A DNA stretch of 64,000 nucleotides from NCBI RefSeq assembly GCF_012033695.1, contig NZ_JAAVJI010000002.1, positions 62,001 to 126,000 of the forward strand, in the 5' to 3' direction. This document shows, piece after piece, positions 44,360 through 55,104 of the stretch. Positions within the stretch are counted from its first letter, which is position 1. Every line of letters begins with the position of its first letter. This stretch comes from Pseudomonas quercus (GTDB lineage: Bacteria; Pseudomonadota; Gammaproteobacteria; Pseudomonadales; Pseudomonadaceae). The position numbers and the translations under genes were made by a program. Under the pieces are notes generated by a model. The model did no database searches, was not told where the DNA came from, and saw only the letters and a program-made list of their open reading frames with translations.

Positions 44360-44472
44360 GGTGGCGGCCCCACCAGCCACACCCCGGCACACGATGTTCC
44401 CGCCATGGCTGCTCCCTTCCGGGCCTGACCAGGTTAACGGGTAATCATTGCGAGGGGACCGATGGGGCCACC
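44360..44472 (-). ncRNA. ffs: 4.5S RNA (bacterial signal recognition particle RNA), intact
   Basis: About 113 nt. The minus strand shows the highly conserved SRP apical stem: GGTCAGGCCCGGAAGGGAGC with GGAA-type tetraloop and AGCAGCC internal loop. The 5' GGTGGC and 3' GCCACC ends pair, fixing the approximate boundaries. 4.5S RNA binds Ffh and FtsY and targets membrane proteins. Its 3' part is the right-hand repeat of the integrated element, so integration rebuilt or retained a complete gene. A TACAAT-like -10 lies upstream at about 44515-44520 on the same strand. Other Pseudomonas carry ffs near dnaX. Confidence 0.93.
44369..44434. repeat. Right attachment repeat (66 bp)
   Basis: Identical over 66 bases to 32916-32981. 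It comprises the 3' two-thirds of ffs without the terminal stem. Confidence 0.9.
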
Positions 44473-44801
44473 ATAACGCATGCTCGGCCGGGTTGCCCGG
44501 TGAGCGGGGGCCATTGTACAGGGTTGGCGACGGGATACAACCGCACAATAGAAAAAAACCAATACGATCATGCTTTTAGGGTTGCTTACAGACGAGCTAC
44601 ATGCGGCACAAACACGCTATCGCCGCTCTACCATACCAATCACCAGATGCTGAAAGCGCTTGATACAACATCATAAGATTTAAACATCTTATCCTCCTCG
44701 GATATGGAGACCTCGTCAACCTGACAAATATGCCAGGTTCATTTATTTTTGAATCTGCGTCAATCTCCTCCTATCAGTGCCTTTATCTGGGGAGATTCGC
44801 A
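44473..44801. other. Intergenic region holding the ffs promoter and the leader of an exported-protein gene
   Basis: Reading leftward, a TACAAT box near 44515-44520 could start ffs precursor transcripts. Reading rightward, AACCTG and CAGGTT (44718-44739) form a small hairpin upstream of the next gene. The sequence turns AT-rich from about 44540. No tRNA or other gene was found. Confidence 0.5.
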
Positions 44802-45824
44802 ATGAAAGAGATACTAAACAACTTGCTTCTAAAAATATTAATGACTGGCCTAACAAGCCTGCTATTTTCAATGACAGCGTTAGCGGAAAAAAAAGCTGAA
44901 AACCTTACCGGAACTCTAAGAGTTGGTACCCAACAAGAAAACACCTGCTCAGGCACTGTAACAGGAGAAGGTGTTTCTATTTACGGAATAGGCTGCCACA
45001 ACAGTGGAGCTCAAGTAGTTTTACAGGATTTCCCCTCCACCTCGAAAATACTCCTTACCGAGAGCGACTGCACTGAGTCGCTGGAGAGCCAAGGCTGGTG
45101 GGTAATGCTGGAAGCAACCGCCCTTAAAACATCTACTCCGTATCTGAGCATACAAGCGATTGTTGAGAAGGCTAATAGGTGGAAGGCGAACCCTGATGAT
45201 CCGTATGTGGCACCTTATTTAAAAATAACAGGTGCAGACATTAAAACAAATACCGGCAAAGTCGGATGCAGCCTGCTCACTCTGGCCGTGACGTCCTTGG
45301 AAGCAAAGAAAAATCGTCTACCGCTTATTTTTGAGCCCTCCCAAGCCGCTAGAGACGGCAAGTATTCCAGCTTCGGAGGCTGCTCGAATGGAGCAATGGC
45401 CAGAATCTACTCTATAGACCGGCAAAAATTCAGATACCAGTGCATTCGATTCAAAGACGGGGACGGTAACGAATACATTGCTGACGAAGAAAATGAAAAA
45501 ACCTTTTACGGGCAGAACGCTACTGCCAAGTGCGATGCCAACATGGCTGTCACCTACATGTCATTTGAGGATGAGGGCAGATCCCCTGAGGACAGCTTTA
45601 TTCTTTGCAGAAAATTCAAAAACACCAAAGATAATACTTACATGAAGTTTTCCGCCCAGACCTATGACCAACGTGTTATCGGGCAGAAAGAAAATGACCT
45701 CATATGCCAGAGTCCGGTGCAAATGGGGCCTGAATATCTAATATCGGCCCCCGATAGTATCATCACTGGCATCAATCGGCGCAGTAGTGAAAAGCGGCTC
45801 TTTTGTTCCACATACTCTCGCTAA
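44802..45824 (+). CDS. Exported Cys-rich hypothetical protein
   Basis: A 340-aa protein with a Sec signal (MKEILNNLLLKILMTGLTSL, then FSMTALAEKKA). The mature part contains about a dozen Cys residues spaced as likely disulfide pairs (for example CSGTVTGEGVSIYGIGCH and FGGCSNG with YQCIRFKDGDG), consistent with a periplasmic or secreted protein. ATG 44802 has GGAG eight bases upstream; the frame from 44730 would add a segment without ribosome site. It is AT-rich and lies outside the repeat, between ffs and ligA. No family is recognised. Confidence 0.75.
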   Translation: MKEILNNLLLKILMTGLTSLLFSMTALAEKKAENLTGTLRVGTQQENTCSGTVTGEGVSIYGIGCHNSGAQVVLQDFPSTSKILLTESDCTESLESQGWWVMLEATALKTSTPYLSIQAIVEKANRWKANPDDPYVAPYLKITGADIKTNTGKVGCSLLTLAVTSLEAKKNRLPLIFEPSQAARDGKYSSFGGCSNGAMARIYSIDRQKFRYQCIRFKDGDGNEYIADEENEKTFYGQNATAKCDANMAVTYMSFEDEGRSPEDSFILCRKFKNTKDNTYMKFSAQTYDQRVIGQKENDLICQSPVQMGPEYLISAPDSIITGINRRSSEKRLFCSTYSR

Positions 45825-45826
45825 GC

Positions 45827-48202
<2,376 letters not shown>

Positions 48203-48231
48203 TCAAGGCATTGTTGAATAGGGTTAAAACT

Positions 48232-48268
48232 AAAAAAGCCAGCCCGACATCACGCCGGCACTGGCTTT
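48232..48268 (-). terminator. Rho-independent terminator after zipA
   Basis: On the minus strand AAAGCCAG pairs with CTGGCTTT around an inner GC-rich loop, and the stem is followed by a run of T (TTTTTT). It should reduce read-through from zipA into ligA. Confidence 0.75.
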
Positions 48269-48283
48269 CCTAACAGTACAGCA

Positions 48284-49093
48284 TTAACGCTTGTGGGTAA
48301 GCGCGCGGCGCTCGAACTCCGCGATACGCTGGCGGTAGTGCTCGATGGTCTGTGCCGTCAATACGCTGCGCTGGTCGTCTTTGAGTTCGCCATCCAGCTC
48401 TTGGGCAAGTTTACGTGCAGCCGCCACCATAACCTCAAAAGCAGGCTTGGGATGGCGCGGGCCGGGCATACCCAGGAAGAAACTCACGGCGCGGGTGGTG
48501 AAGTGGTCGATGTCGTCCAGGTCGAACACCCCAGGCTTGACCGCATTGGCCATGGAGAACAGCACTTCGCCATTGCCTGCCATGCTTTCGTGGCGGTGGA
48601 AAATGTCCATGTCGCCGAAGCGCAAGCCGCTTTCCAAGATGTTCTGCAACAATGCCGGGCCCTTGAAACCATTAGGGTCGCGGGAAATCACGTTGATGAC
48701 CAACACTTCTTCTACCGGCGAGGTGTCCTCGACTAATGTATGCGCTTCTTCGGGGCCGAAGTCCTCGCGGGCTGACAAGCGTGGCTCGTCCACCGCCAGT
48801 TCGGCAACGCGGGCGGGTTCCTGGCGTTTGCGACGGTTCGACGACCTGGCCGGTGCGGTCATGGACGGCAGGTCGGCCTCGTCCAGCTCGGGTTCCTGGT
48901 GCGTTTCCAGCACCCTGGGTGGGCCTAATACTTCGGTTGGCCCCTCTTCCTCCGGCAGGTTGGAAAAACTGCGGTCAAGCCTGAACTTGAGCTTGCCCTT
49001 GCCACCGCGCATGCGGCGCCAGCCATCGAAGAGAATGCCGGCAATCACGATGATGCCGATGACGATCAGCCACTCGCGCAAACCGATTTCCAT
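48284..49093 (-). CDS. zipA: Cell division protein ZipA
   Basis: A 269-aa FtsZ anchor. One N-terminal membrane helix ([20 protein letters not shown]) is followed by a basic region ([17 protein letters not shown]), an acidic/Pro linker and the C-terminal FtsZ-binding beta-sheet domain ([19 protein letters not shown] to [11 protein letters not shown]). The protein tethers the Z ring to the inner membrane. It follows smc after a 187-bp gap. Confidence 0.96.
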   Translation of the reverse strand: MEIGLREWLIVIGIIVIAGILFDGWRRMRGGKGKLKFRLDRSFSNLPEEEGPTEVLGPPRVLETHQEPELDEADLPSMTAPARSSNRRKRQEPARVAELAVDEPRLSAREDFGPEEAHTLVEDTSPVEEVLVINVISRDPNGFKGPALLQNILESGLRFGDMDIFHRHESMAGNGEVLFSMANAVKPGVFDLDDIDHFTTRAVSFFLGMPGPRHPKPAFEVMVAAARKLAQELDGELKDDQRSVLTAQTIEHYRQRIAEFERRALTHKR

Positions 49094-49280
49094 GAAGTCC
49101 TGTGCCTCGAAAAGAATGTCAAAAATGAAATAGGGTGGAAAAACCCTTTAAAACGTAGCCCCAAACCTATGTTCTGGTTGGTTTTTTGCCACGCACACAA
49201 AAATATGAACAATAAACTATCACGACCAAAGGCAACTTTACACCGTCCCGCGCATGTGTTTCACCATAAGGGTGCAACAG

Positions 49281-52200
49281 TTAGGCATCCACCATCGCCA
49301 ACGCTTCTTCAACATCTACAGCCACCAGCCGGGAACAACCGGGCTCATGCATGGTGACCCCCATCAATTGATCCGCCATCTCCATGGCGATCTTGTTGTG
49401 GGTAATGTAGATAAATTGCACCGTGTGGGACATTTCCTTCACCAGCCGTGCGTAACGCCCTACGTTTGCGTCATCCAATGGCGCATCCACTTCGTCTAGC
49501 ATGCAGAACGGTGCCGGGTTCAGCTGGAAAATCGAGAACACCAGCGCCAGCGCAGTCAGCGCCTTTTCGCCTCCGGACAACAAGTGAATGGTGCTGTTTT
49601 TCTTGCCTGGCGGCCGGGCCATGATTGTGACCCCAGTATCGAGCAAATCTTCGCCGGTCAGTTCCAAATAAGCACTGCCACCGCCGAACACTTTCGGGAA
49701 CAGGGCCTGCAAGCCACTGTTGATTTGGTCGAACGTGTCCTTGAAGCGGTTGCGGGTTTCCCGGTCGATCTTGCCGATCACGCTTTCCAACGTGGCCAGC
49801 GCTTCTTCGAGGTCTGCATTCTGGGCATCCAGGTAATGCTTGCGCTCGGACTGCTGGCGATACTCTTCGATGGCCGCCAGGTTGATGGCCCCCAGCCGGT
49901 TGATACGGGCGTCCAGCGCCTGCAACGAAGCCTCGGCGCCCTGCTCGCTGGCGTCTACCGCCAAGGTAAGCAGCACACCGTGCAGGTCATAGCCATCCGC
50001 CGTCAGCTGCTCTTGCAAAGCCTTGCGTCGAACGCTCAGGCCCTGCCATTCCAGCCGATGTTGCTCCATCTGCCCGCGCAACAGTTGCGATTGCTGCTCA
50101 GCCTGGGTGCGGCGCTTTTCCGCTTCGCGCAGCTCACGGTCGGCATCATCCAGGGCGGCGCGGGCCAGGCGCATGTCGTCGTCCACGGCCAGCCGTTGTT
50201 CCAGCAGCCCTTCGAGGGTGAGACGAAACGCTTCCAGCGGCGCCTCCCCCTCCTCCAGGTTCAGCACCAACTGCTCCTGACGCTCGGCCAGCCGTGCCGA
50301 TTGCAGCTCCAGCCGTTCCAGGGCCTGGCGAGTGGACGTGTGCTGGGTACGCAATGACCCCAGGCGGAGCGCCAGCTGATGGGCACTGTCTTTGTGCAGC
50401 CGTGCGGCCTGGCGCACGCGGTCCAGTTGTTCGCGCAAGGCGTCTCGCTGGGCGGCCAAGGTTTCACGCTGGCCGGTGTCCTCGGCCATGGCGTCCAGTG
50501 CCTCTTGCAGCAGCAGACGGCACTCGCCAATGGCCTCGGTTTCCATGGCCCGCTGCTCGGCCAGCTCCAGGGTTTCTTCATCCAACCGGCGCCGACGCAG
50601 GGCCAACTGTTCGGCACGGGCCTGGCTGGCCGAACGCTTGGCTTTCAATTCCCCCAGTTGCCGGGCTTCGTCCTGTAGTCGGCGGCGTAACTGCTCCCGA
50701 GCCTGTTCACTGTGCTGCTGGCGGGCGCGCAGGTCCGCCAGTTGCTGCTCCAGTTCAGCCTGGGTGGCTTCGGCGGCTTCCCGCGTGGCGTTGAGTGTGT
50801 CCAGTTCCTGCGCCCGTGCCAGCACCCCCCCCTGGGTGTCGCTGCCTCGGCTAACCCGCACGAAGTGCCGGCCCACCCAGTACCCGTCGCGGGTGGCCAG
50901 GCTTTCACCCGGTGCCAGCTGGCTACGTGCTGCCAAGGCCGCATCCAGAGTGGCCATGGGGCGTACCTGACCCAGCCAGGCAGAGAGGTCTACGGGCGTA
51001 CTGACTTTATCCAGCAGGCTGCCTGCCAGTGCCGGGGCCTGTACCGGTTGCGCCAGGCGCAGGTCGCCACCATCGAAGCGGCCCAGGTCGGCCGCCTTGA
51101 GGTCATCGAGCAGTACCGCGTTCAGGTCCGCGCCCAGTACGGCCTCTACCGCCTGTTCCCAGCCGGGCGCCACACGAAGGCCTTCAGCCAGGCGCGGCCG
51201 TGCCTGCAAACCTTGCTCGTTCAGCCAGTCCGCCACGCCGCCCACCGGGTTGAGCGCTGCTTGCTGCAAAGCTTCCAGCGAGGCCAGCCGGCCACCCAGC
51301 CGTTGCAGCTCACCCTGCCCGGCCTGCTGCTGCTGGCCCAGGGTGTGGAGGGTATCGCGCAGCGTGTCTAGCTGCTTGGTGTGCGACTGCTCTTCGCTGT
51401 GCAGGTCCTCGATCAGCAGCTCGGCCGAGGCCAGTTGTTCATTAAGCTCGACAATGGCCGCGTCTTCCGGGTCTGCAGCCAGGCTGGCCAGTTCTTCGGC
51501 CAAACGGCGTTGGCGCTCGGCCAGCCGTTCCAGCAATTGCTCCAGCTGCTGCAAGCGGGCTTGCTGCACTTCGGCTTGCTGGCGGGGCTGGGCCGACCGC
51601 TGGTTGAACGCATCCCACTGTTCCTGCCACCCCTGCATGGCCGCTTCAGCGGCCTCCAGGGCAGCGGCGCTTTCTTCGGCCGCTGCCGCTGCTATGGCTT
51701 GCTCAGGCTCCAGCATGTCCAGCTCTTCGCCCAGGGTCGCCAACAGCGTCTGATCATGGCCCAGGTGCGATTCGGTTTCCTGGCGGGCGCGCTCAGCCTC
51801 GCGCAGATCGTCCTGCAACTGGCGCAAGCGTTGCTGGCCGTGCTGAATGCTCTGTTCGATACGCGCAATGTCACTGCCCACCGAATAGAACCGGGCCTGT
51901 ACCTGGTTGAAGCGCTCAGACAGCTCATGGTGGCCATCGCGCAGGCGCTCGATGCTGGCATCGGCGTTGCGCTGGTCTGCCACCAGGGCTTCGAAACCGA
52001 CTTCCTGCTCACCGATAATGCCTTCACGCTGTGCGACCTGTTCATCCAACGACCGCCAGCGAAGGGCCGACAGCTGCGCCTTGAGCTGGCGTTCCTCGGC
52101 CTTGTATTCCTGGTACTTCTCGGCGGCCTGGGCCTGGCGGTGCAGGCGTTCGAGCTGGCGCTCCAGCTCTTCTCGCAGGTCAGTCAGGCGTTCGAGGTTT

Positions 52201-52766
52201 TCCTGGGTACGGCGGATGCGCGTTTCGGTCTCCCGGCGGCGCTCCTTGTACTTGGAAATGCCCGCCGCTTCTTCGATGAAGTTGCGCAGCTCTTCGGGGC
52301 GCGCTTCGATCAGGCGGGAGATCATGCCCTGTTCGATGATGGAGTAGCTGCGCGCACCCAGGCCCGTGCCCAGGAAAATATCAGTGATGTCTCGACGGCG
52401 GCACTTGGTGCCATTGAGGTAATAGGTGTTCTGCCCGTCGCGGGTCACCTTGCGGCGGATGGAGATTTCGGCGTAGGCCGCGTACTCTCCGATCAGGGTG
52501 GTTTCGCTGTTGTCGAACACCAGTTCGATACTGGCCTGGCTTACCGGCTTGCGGCTGGTGGAGCCATTGAAAATCACGTCGGTCATGGACTCGCCGCGCA
52601 GGTTCTTCGCAGAGCTTTCGCCCATGACCCAGCGCACGGCATCGATGATATTGGACTTGCCGCAGCCATTGGGCCCTACCACGGCCGCCATGTTGCTGGG
52701 GAAGTTGACCGTCGTAGGGTCTACGAAGGACTTGAAGCCGGCCAGGCGAATGCATTTAAGGCGCAT
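49281..52766 (-). CDS. smc: Chromosome segregation ATPase SMC
   Basis: A 1161-aa SMC protein that compacts and segregates DNA with ScpAB. The Walker A motif VGPNGCGKSNIIDAVRW is near residue 32, two long coiled coils flank a hinge domain (about 515-630, GGVADWLNEQGL onward), and the C-terminal ATPase half shows the signature LLSGGEKALTALAL and Walker B FCMLDEVDAPLDD. Its start lies one base after the gntR stop, so the two are likely co-transcribed. Length is usual for gammaproteobacterial SMC. Confidence 0.97.
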   Translation of the reverse strand: MRLKCIRLAGFKSFVDPTTVNFPSNMAAVVGPNGCGKSNIIDAVRWVMGESSAKNLRGESMTDVIFNGSTSRKPVSQASIELVFDNSETTLIGEYAAYAEISIRRKVTRDGQNTYYLNGTKCRRRDITDIFLGTGLGARSYSIIEQGMISRLIEARPEELRNFIEEAAGISKYKERRRETETRIRRTQENLERLTDLREELERQLERLHRQAQAAEKYQEYKAEERQLKAQLSALRWRSLDEQVAQREGIIGEQEVGFEALVADQRNADASIERLRDGHHELSERFNQVQARFYSVGSDIARIEQSIQHGQQRLRQLQDDLREAERARQETESHLGHDQTLLATLGEELDMLEPEQAIAAAAAEESAAALEAAEAAMQGWQEQWDAFNQRSAQPRQQAEVQQARLQQLEQLLERLAERQRRLAEELASLAADPEDAAIVELNEQLASAELLIEDLHSEEQSHTKQLDTLRDTLHTLGQQQQAGQGELQRLGGRLASLEALQQAALNPVGGVADWLNEQGLQARPRLAEGLRVAPGWEQAVEAVLGADLNAVLLDDLKAADLGRFDGGDLRLAQPVQAPALAGSLLDKVSTPVDLSAWLGQVRPMATLDAALAARSQLAPGESLATRDGYWVGRHFVRVSRGSDTQGGVLARAQELDTLNATREAAEATQAELEQQLADLRARQQHSEQAREQLRRRLQDEARQLGELKAKRSASQARAEQLALRRRRLDEETLELAEQRAMETEAIGECRLLLQEALDAMAEDTGQRETLAAQRDALREQLDRVRQAARLHKDSAHQLALRLGSLRTQHTSTRQALERLELQSARLAERQEQLVLNLEEGEAPLEAFRLTLEGLLEQRLAVDDDMRLARAALDDADRELREAEKRRTQAEQQSQLLRGQMEQHRLEWQGLSVRRKALQEQLTADGYDLHGVLLTLAVDASEQGAEASLQALDARINRLGAINLAAIEEYRQQSERKHYLDAQNADLEEALATLESVIGKIDRETRNRFKDTFDQINSGLQALFPKVFGGGSAYLELTGEDLLDTGVTIMARPPGKKNSTIHLLSGGEKALTALALVFSIFQLNPAPFCMLDEVDAPLDDANVGRYARLVKEMSHTVQFIYITHNKIAMEMADQLMGVTMHEPGCSRLVAVDVEEALAMVDA

Positions 52767-52767
52767 G

Positions 52768-53427
52768 TCAGGGCTGACCCAGGGCGGCTAGCACCAGTTG
52801 GCAACTCAACTGGCCATAGGCATCGAGTTGCTGCCGGATACCGGCGGTATCCCGTTGGCGCACCGCGGCCAGCAAGCCGTCGAACAACGCCAGGTAGTCA
52901 GCCATCACCGCCTTGCGCTGCTCCAGGGCCCGGTAGTAATTGCGGTTCATGGCCGGCTGCAGGTTTTCCACCGTTTCGCGCAGGTAAGGGTTGTCGGCAA
53001 ACGGGTAGGCTGCACGCATTACTGCAAAACTGTGGTCCACGAACGCCTGGATATCATCGGCCTGGGCGCTGCGTGCCAGGGTTTGCCGAAGCGCAGTGAA
53101 CGGCGCCAGGTCTGCCTCGGTGCGCCAGCCCTGGGCAACGGCATTGCCCAGCAGGATGTACAGTTCGGCCATCAAGGTGCATAGGCTGCGCACATGGTGA
53201 GCATCCAGGTCGCTGACGTGGGCACCACGGCGCGGCAGAATCACCACCAGGTGGCGGCGCTCCAGGATCAATAGCGCTTCACGAACCGAGCCACGGCTTA
53301 CATCTAGCGCTTGAGTGACTTTCTGTTCCTGAATGCGTTCGCCCGGGCGAAGCTCGCCGCGGACAATGCGGTCGGCCAGGTGGCGGGCGATCTGCTCGGC
53401 GAGGCTGTCCGAGGCCTTGAACGTCAT
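52768..53427 (-). CDS. GntR/FCD-family transcriptional regulator
   Basis: A 219-aa regulator with an N-terminal winged HTH (LADRIVRGELRPGERI and SRGSVREALLILERRHLV) and a C-terminal all-helical FCD ligand domain (DLDAHHVRSLCTLMAELY). Start 53427 (MTFKASDSLAEQ) has no strong ribosome site but matches related proteins; the frame opens at 53484. It is divergent from xdhA, and a palindrome in the intergenic region is its likely operator. Control of xanthine catabolism is inferred from position. Confidence 0.9.
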   Translation of the reverse strand: MTFKASDSLAEQIARHLADRIVRGELRPGERIQEQKVTQALDVSRGSVREALLILERRHLVVILPRRGAHVSDLDAHHVRSLCTLMAELYILLGNAVAQGWRTEADLAPFTALRQTLARSAQADDIQAFVDHSFAVMRAAYPFADNPYLRETVENLQPAMNRNYYRALEQRKAVMADYLALFDGLLAAVRQRDTAGIRQQLDAYGQLSCQLVLAALGQP

Positions 53428-53562
53428 GATGGTCTCTAGGGGTCCGGTTGAGCGCAAGGGCGCGATTGTATAGCAAATGCACACGGGCCGGGCCTGCTAC
53501 CCACAGGCAAAGGTGGCACGAAACCCGCTTGCGAAAGCCAACCGCTTTTAAAGCTGACTCAT

Positions 53563-53583
53563 AGGTCAGAAAATATTTGACCT
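53563..53583. promoter_or_regulatory. Putative operator of the xdh regulator
   Basis: AGGTCA-GAAAATATT-TGACCT is a perfect 6-bp inverted repeat with a 9-bp AT-rich spacer, located between gntR and xdhA. Such palindromes are typical FCD-regulator sites. It lies 66 bases upstream of the xdhA start. Confidence 0.55.
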
Positions 53584-53649
53584 TTGGGCCCGCCCAACAC
53601 ACCCTTTGCCCATAACGGCAAAGGCCGGAACTGCCAGCGAGGCCGCCCT

Positions 53650-55104
53650 GTGATCCAGTTTCTGCTCAACCATACGCTGTGCACCGAACACCGCCTGGAC
53701 CCTAACCTTACCGTGCTCGCCTACCTGCGCGAACACCGCAACATCCGTGGCACCAAGGAAGGCTGTGGCAGCGGCGACTGCGGCGCCTGTACCGTGGTGC
53801 TGGGCGAGCTGGCCCCTCACGCCGATGGCGCGCCCACCTTGCGCTACCGTAGCGTGAATGCCTGCCTTACCTTGGTGGCCAGCCTGCATGGCAAGCAGCT
53901 GATCACGGTGGAAGCCCTCAAGCAGCAAGGCCAGCTCCACAGCGTTCAACAGGCCATGGTGGACTGCCATGGGTCCCAATGCGGGTTCTGCACGCCTGGC
54001 TTTGTGATGAGCCTGTTCGCGCTGCAAAAGAACCGCCCTGGGGCCGATACCCCCGCCATTCAAGAAGCCCTGGGCGGGAACCTGTGCCGGTGTACCGGCT
54101 ACCGCCCCATTGTGCAAGCCGGGCTCCAGGCCTGCGCTCAGCCTGTGGCGGACCGTTTCGATGCCCTTGAGGCCCAAACCCTTGCCCAACTGCAGGGCAT
54201 TGCCCAGCAAGGCCTGGCAGAACTGGACAACGGCAGCGCCCATTGCCTGATCCCCACTACAGTCGACGAACTGGCCACCGCCTATGCCCAGGCCCCGGCA
54301 GCACGCCTGTTTGCCGGCAGCACCGACCTGGCCCTGGAAGTGACCCAGTTGCATAAGCCACTGGGCGCCATGATCTACCTGGGCCACGTGGCTGAATTGC
54401 GGGGTGTGACCGTTAACGAACAGGTGATCGACATCGGTGCGGCGACCCCGCTGACCGACTGCTACACGGCCCTGGCCGAGGACTACCCGGACTTTGGCGC
54501 CTTGTTGCACCGTTTTGCATCACTGCAGGTACGCAATCAGGGCACGCTGGGCGGTAATATCGGCAATGCCTCCCCGATCGGCGACTGCCCGCCCCTACTG
54601 CTGGCACTGGGCGCTTCGCTGGTACTTCGCCAAGGCGCTGTGCAACGCACGCTCCCGTTGGAAGACTTTTACCTGGGCTACCGCATCACCGCCCGCCAGC
54701 CCGGCGAGTTCATCGAGCGCGTGCATGTGCCCAGGCCGCTGCCGGGTGAACAGTTCAAAGCCTATAAAGTAGCCAAGCGGCTGGATGATGACATTTCTGC
54801 GGTGTGCGCGGCCTTCAGCCTGACCCTTGATCAAGGCCGCGTCGCCGGTATCCGAATCGCCTATGGCGGCATGGCGGCTATTCCCAAACGTGCGCAGGCC
54901 TGCGAATCGGCGTTGTTGGGCAGGCCCTGGACCACGGCAACCGTAGAACACGCTTGCCAGGCCCTGGCCGACGACTTCACCCCGCTGAGCGACATGCGCG
55001 CCAGCCGGGCGTACCGCTTGCTGGTCGCACAGAACCTGTTACGCAAGTGCCTGCTGGAAACCCTTACACCAGAACTCAACCTCCGGGTGGCCGCTCATGT
55101 CTAG
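53650..55104 (+). CDS. xdhA: Xanthine dehydrogenase small subunit
   Basis: A 484-aa subunit carrying two [2Fe-2S] clusters and FAD. Cluster ligands lie in GCGSGDCGACTVV and CGFCTPGFVMS with NLCRCTGYRPI; the FAD-binding domain starts about residue 195 (ARLFAGSTDLALEV, later QGTLGGNIGNASPIGD). The start is GTG 53650 (MIQFLLNHTLC), with GAGG seven bases upstream; the frame itself runs from 53584. With XdhB it oxidises hypoxanthine and xanthine to urate. The stop overlaps xdhB by 8 bases. Confidence 0.96.
   Translation: MIQFLLNHTLCTEHRLDPNLTVLAYLREHRNIRGTKEGCGSGDCGACTVVLGELAPHADGAPTLRYRSVNACLTLVASLHGKQLITVEALKQQGQLHSVQQAMVDCHGSQCGFCTPGFVMSLFALQKNRPGADTPAIQEALGGNLCRCTGYRPIVQAGLQACAQPVADRFDALEAQTLAQLQGIAQQGLAELDNGSAHCLIPTTVDELATAYAQAPAARLFAGSTDLALEVTQLHKPLGAMIYLGHVAELRGVTVNEQVIDIGAATPLTDCYTALAEDYPDFGALLHRFASLQVRNQGTLGGNIGNASPIGDCPPLLLALGASLVLRQGAVQRTLPLEDFYLGYRITARQPGEFIERVHVPRPLPGEQFKAYKVAKRLDDDISAVCAAFSLTLDQGRVAGIRIAYGGMAAIPKRAQACESALLGRPWTTATVEHACQALADDFTPLSDMRASRAYRLLVAQNLLRKCLLETLTPELNLRVAAHV

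Larger units (their letters stand above)
32916..44434. mobile_element. Integrated genomic element in the 4.5S RNA gene ffs
   Basis: The element is bounded by a 66-bp perfect direct repeat. A tyrosine recombinase sits 160 bp inside the left copy. Contents are an antirepressor-like gene, an HTH gene, two winged-helix genes divergent from an XRE regulator, a serine resolvase, an HsdR-N-like nuclease and small membrane or zinc-ribbon proteins. Codon use and base composition are visibly more AT-rich than the flanks. No capsid, tail, relaxase or type IV secretion genes are seen. It may be a phage-satellite-like or plasmid-derived integrative element, partly decayed. The class is not certain. Confidence 0.88.

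Noticed and set aside
32916..44434. Element as a complete prophage
   Set aside because: No capsid, portal, terminase, tail or holin gene is visible; only integrase and regulatory genes have a phage flavour.
32916..44434. Element as a conjugative ICE
   Set aside because: No relaxase, coupling protein or type IV secretion gene is visible in 11.5 kb.
44186..44548. 120-codon minus-strand frame covering ffs
   Set aside because: It overlaps the structured RNA gene and includes translated SRP RNA sequence. No protein features are seen.
44473..44801. tRNA gene next to ffs as the true integration site
   Set aside because: No cloverleaf or T-loop consensus is present, and the repeat maps precisely to ffs.
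51381..53099. 572-codon plus-strand frame antisense to smc and gntR
   Set aside because: High GC genes often leave long antisense frames. smc is unambiguous and this frame has no domain.
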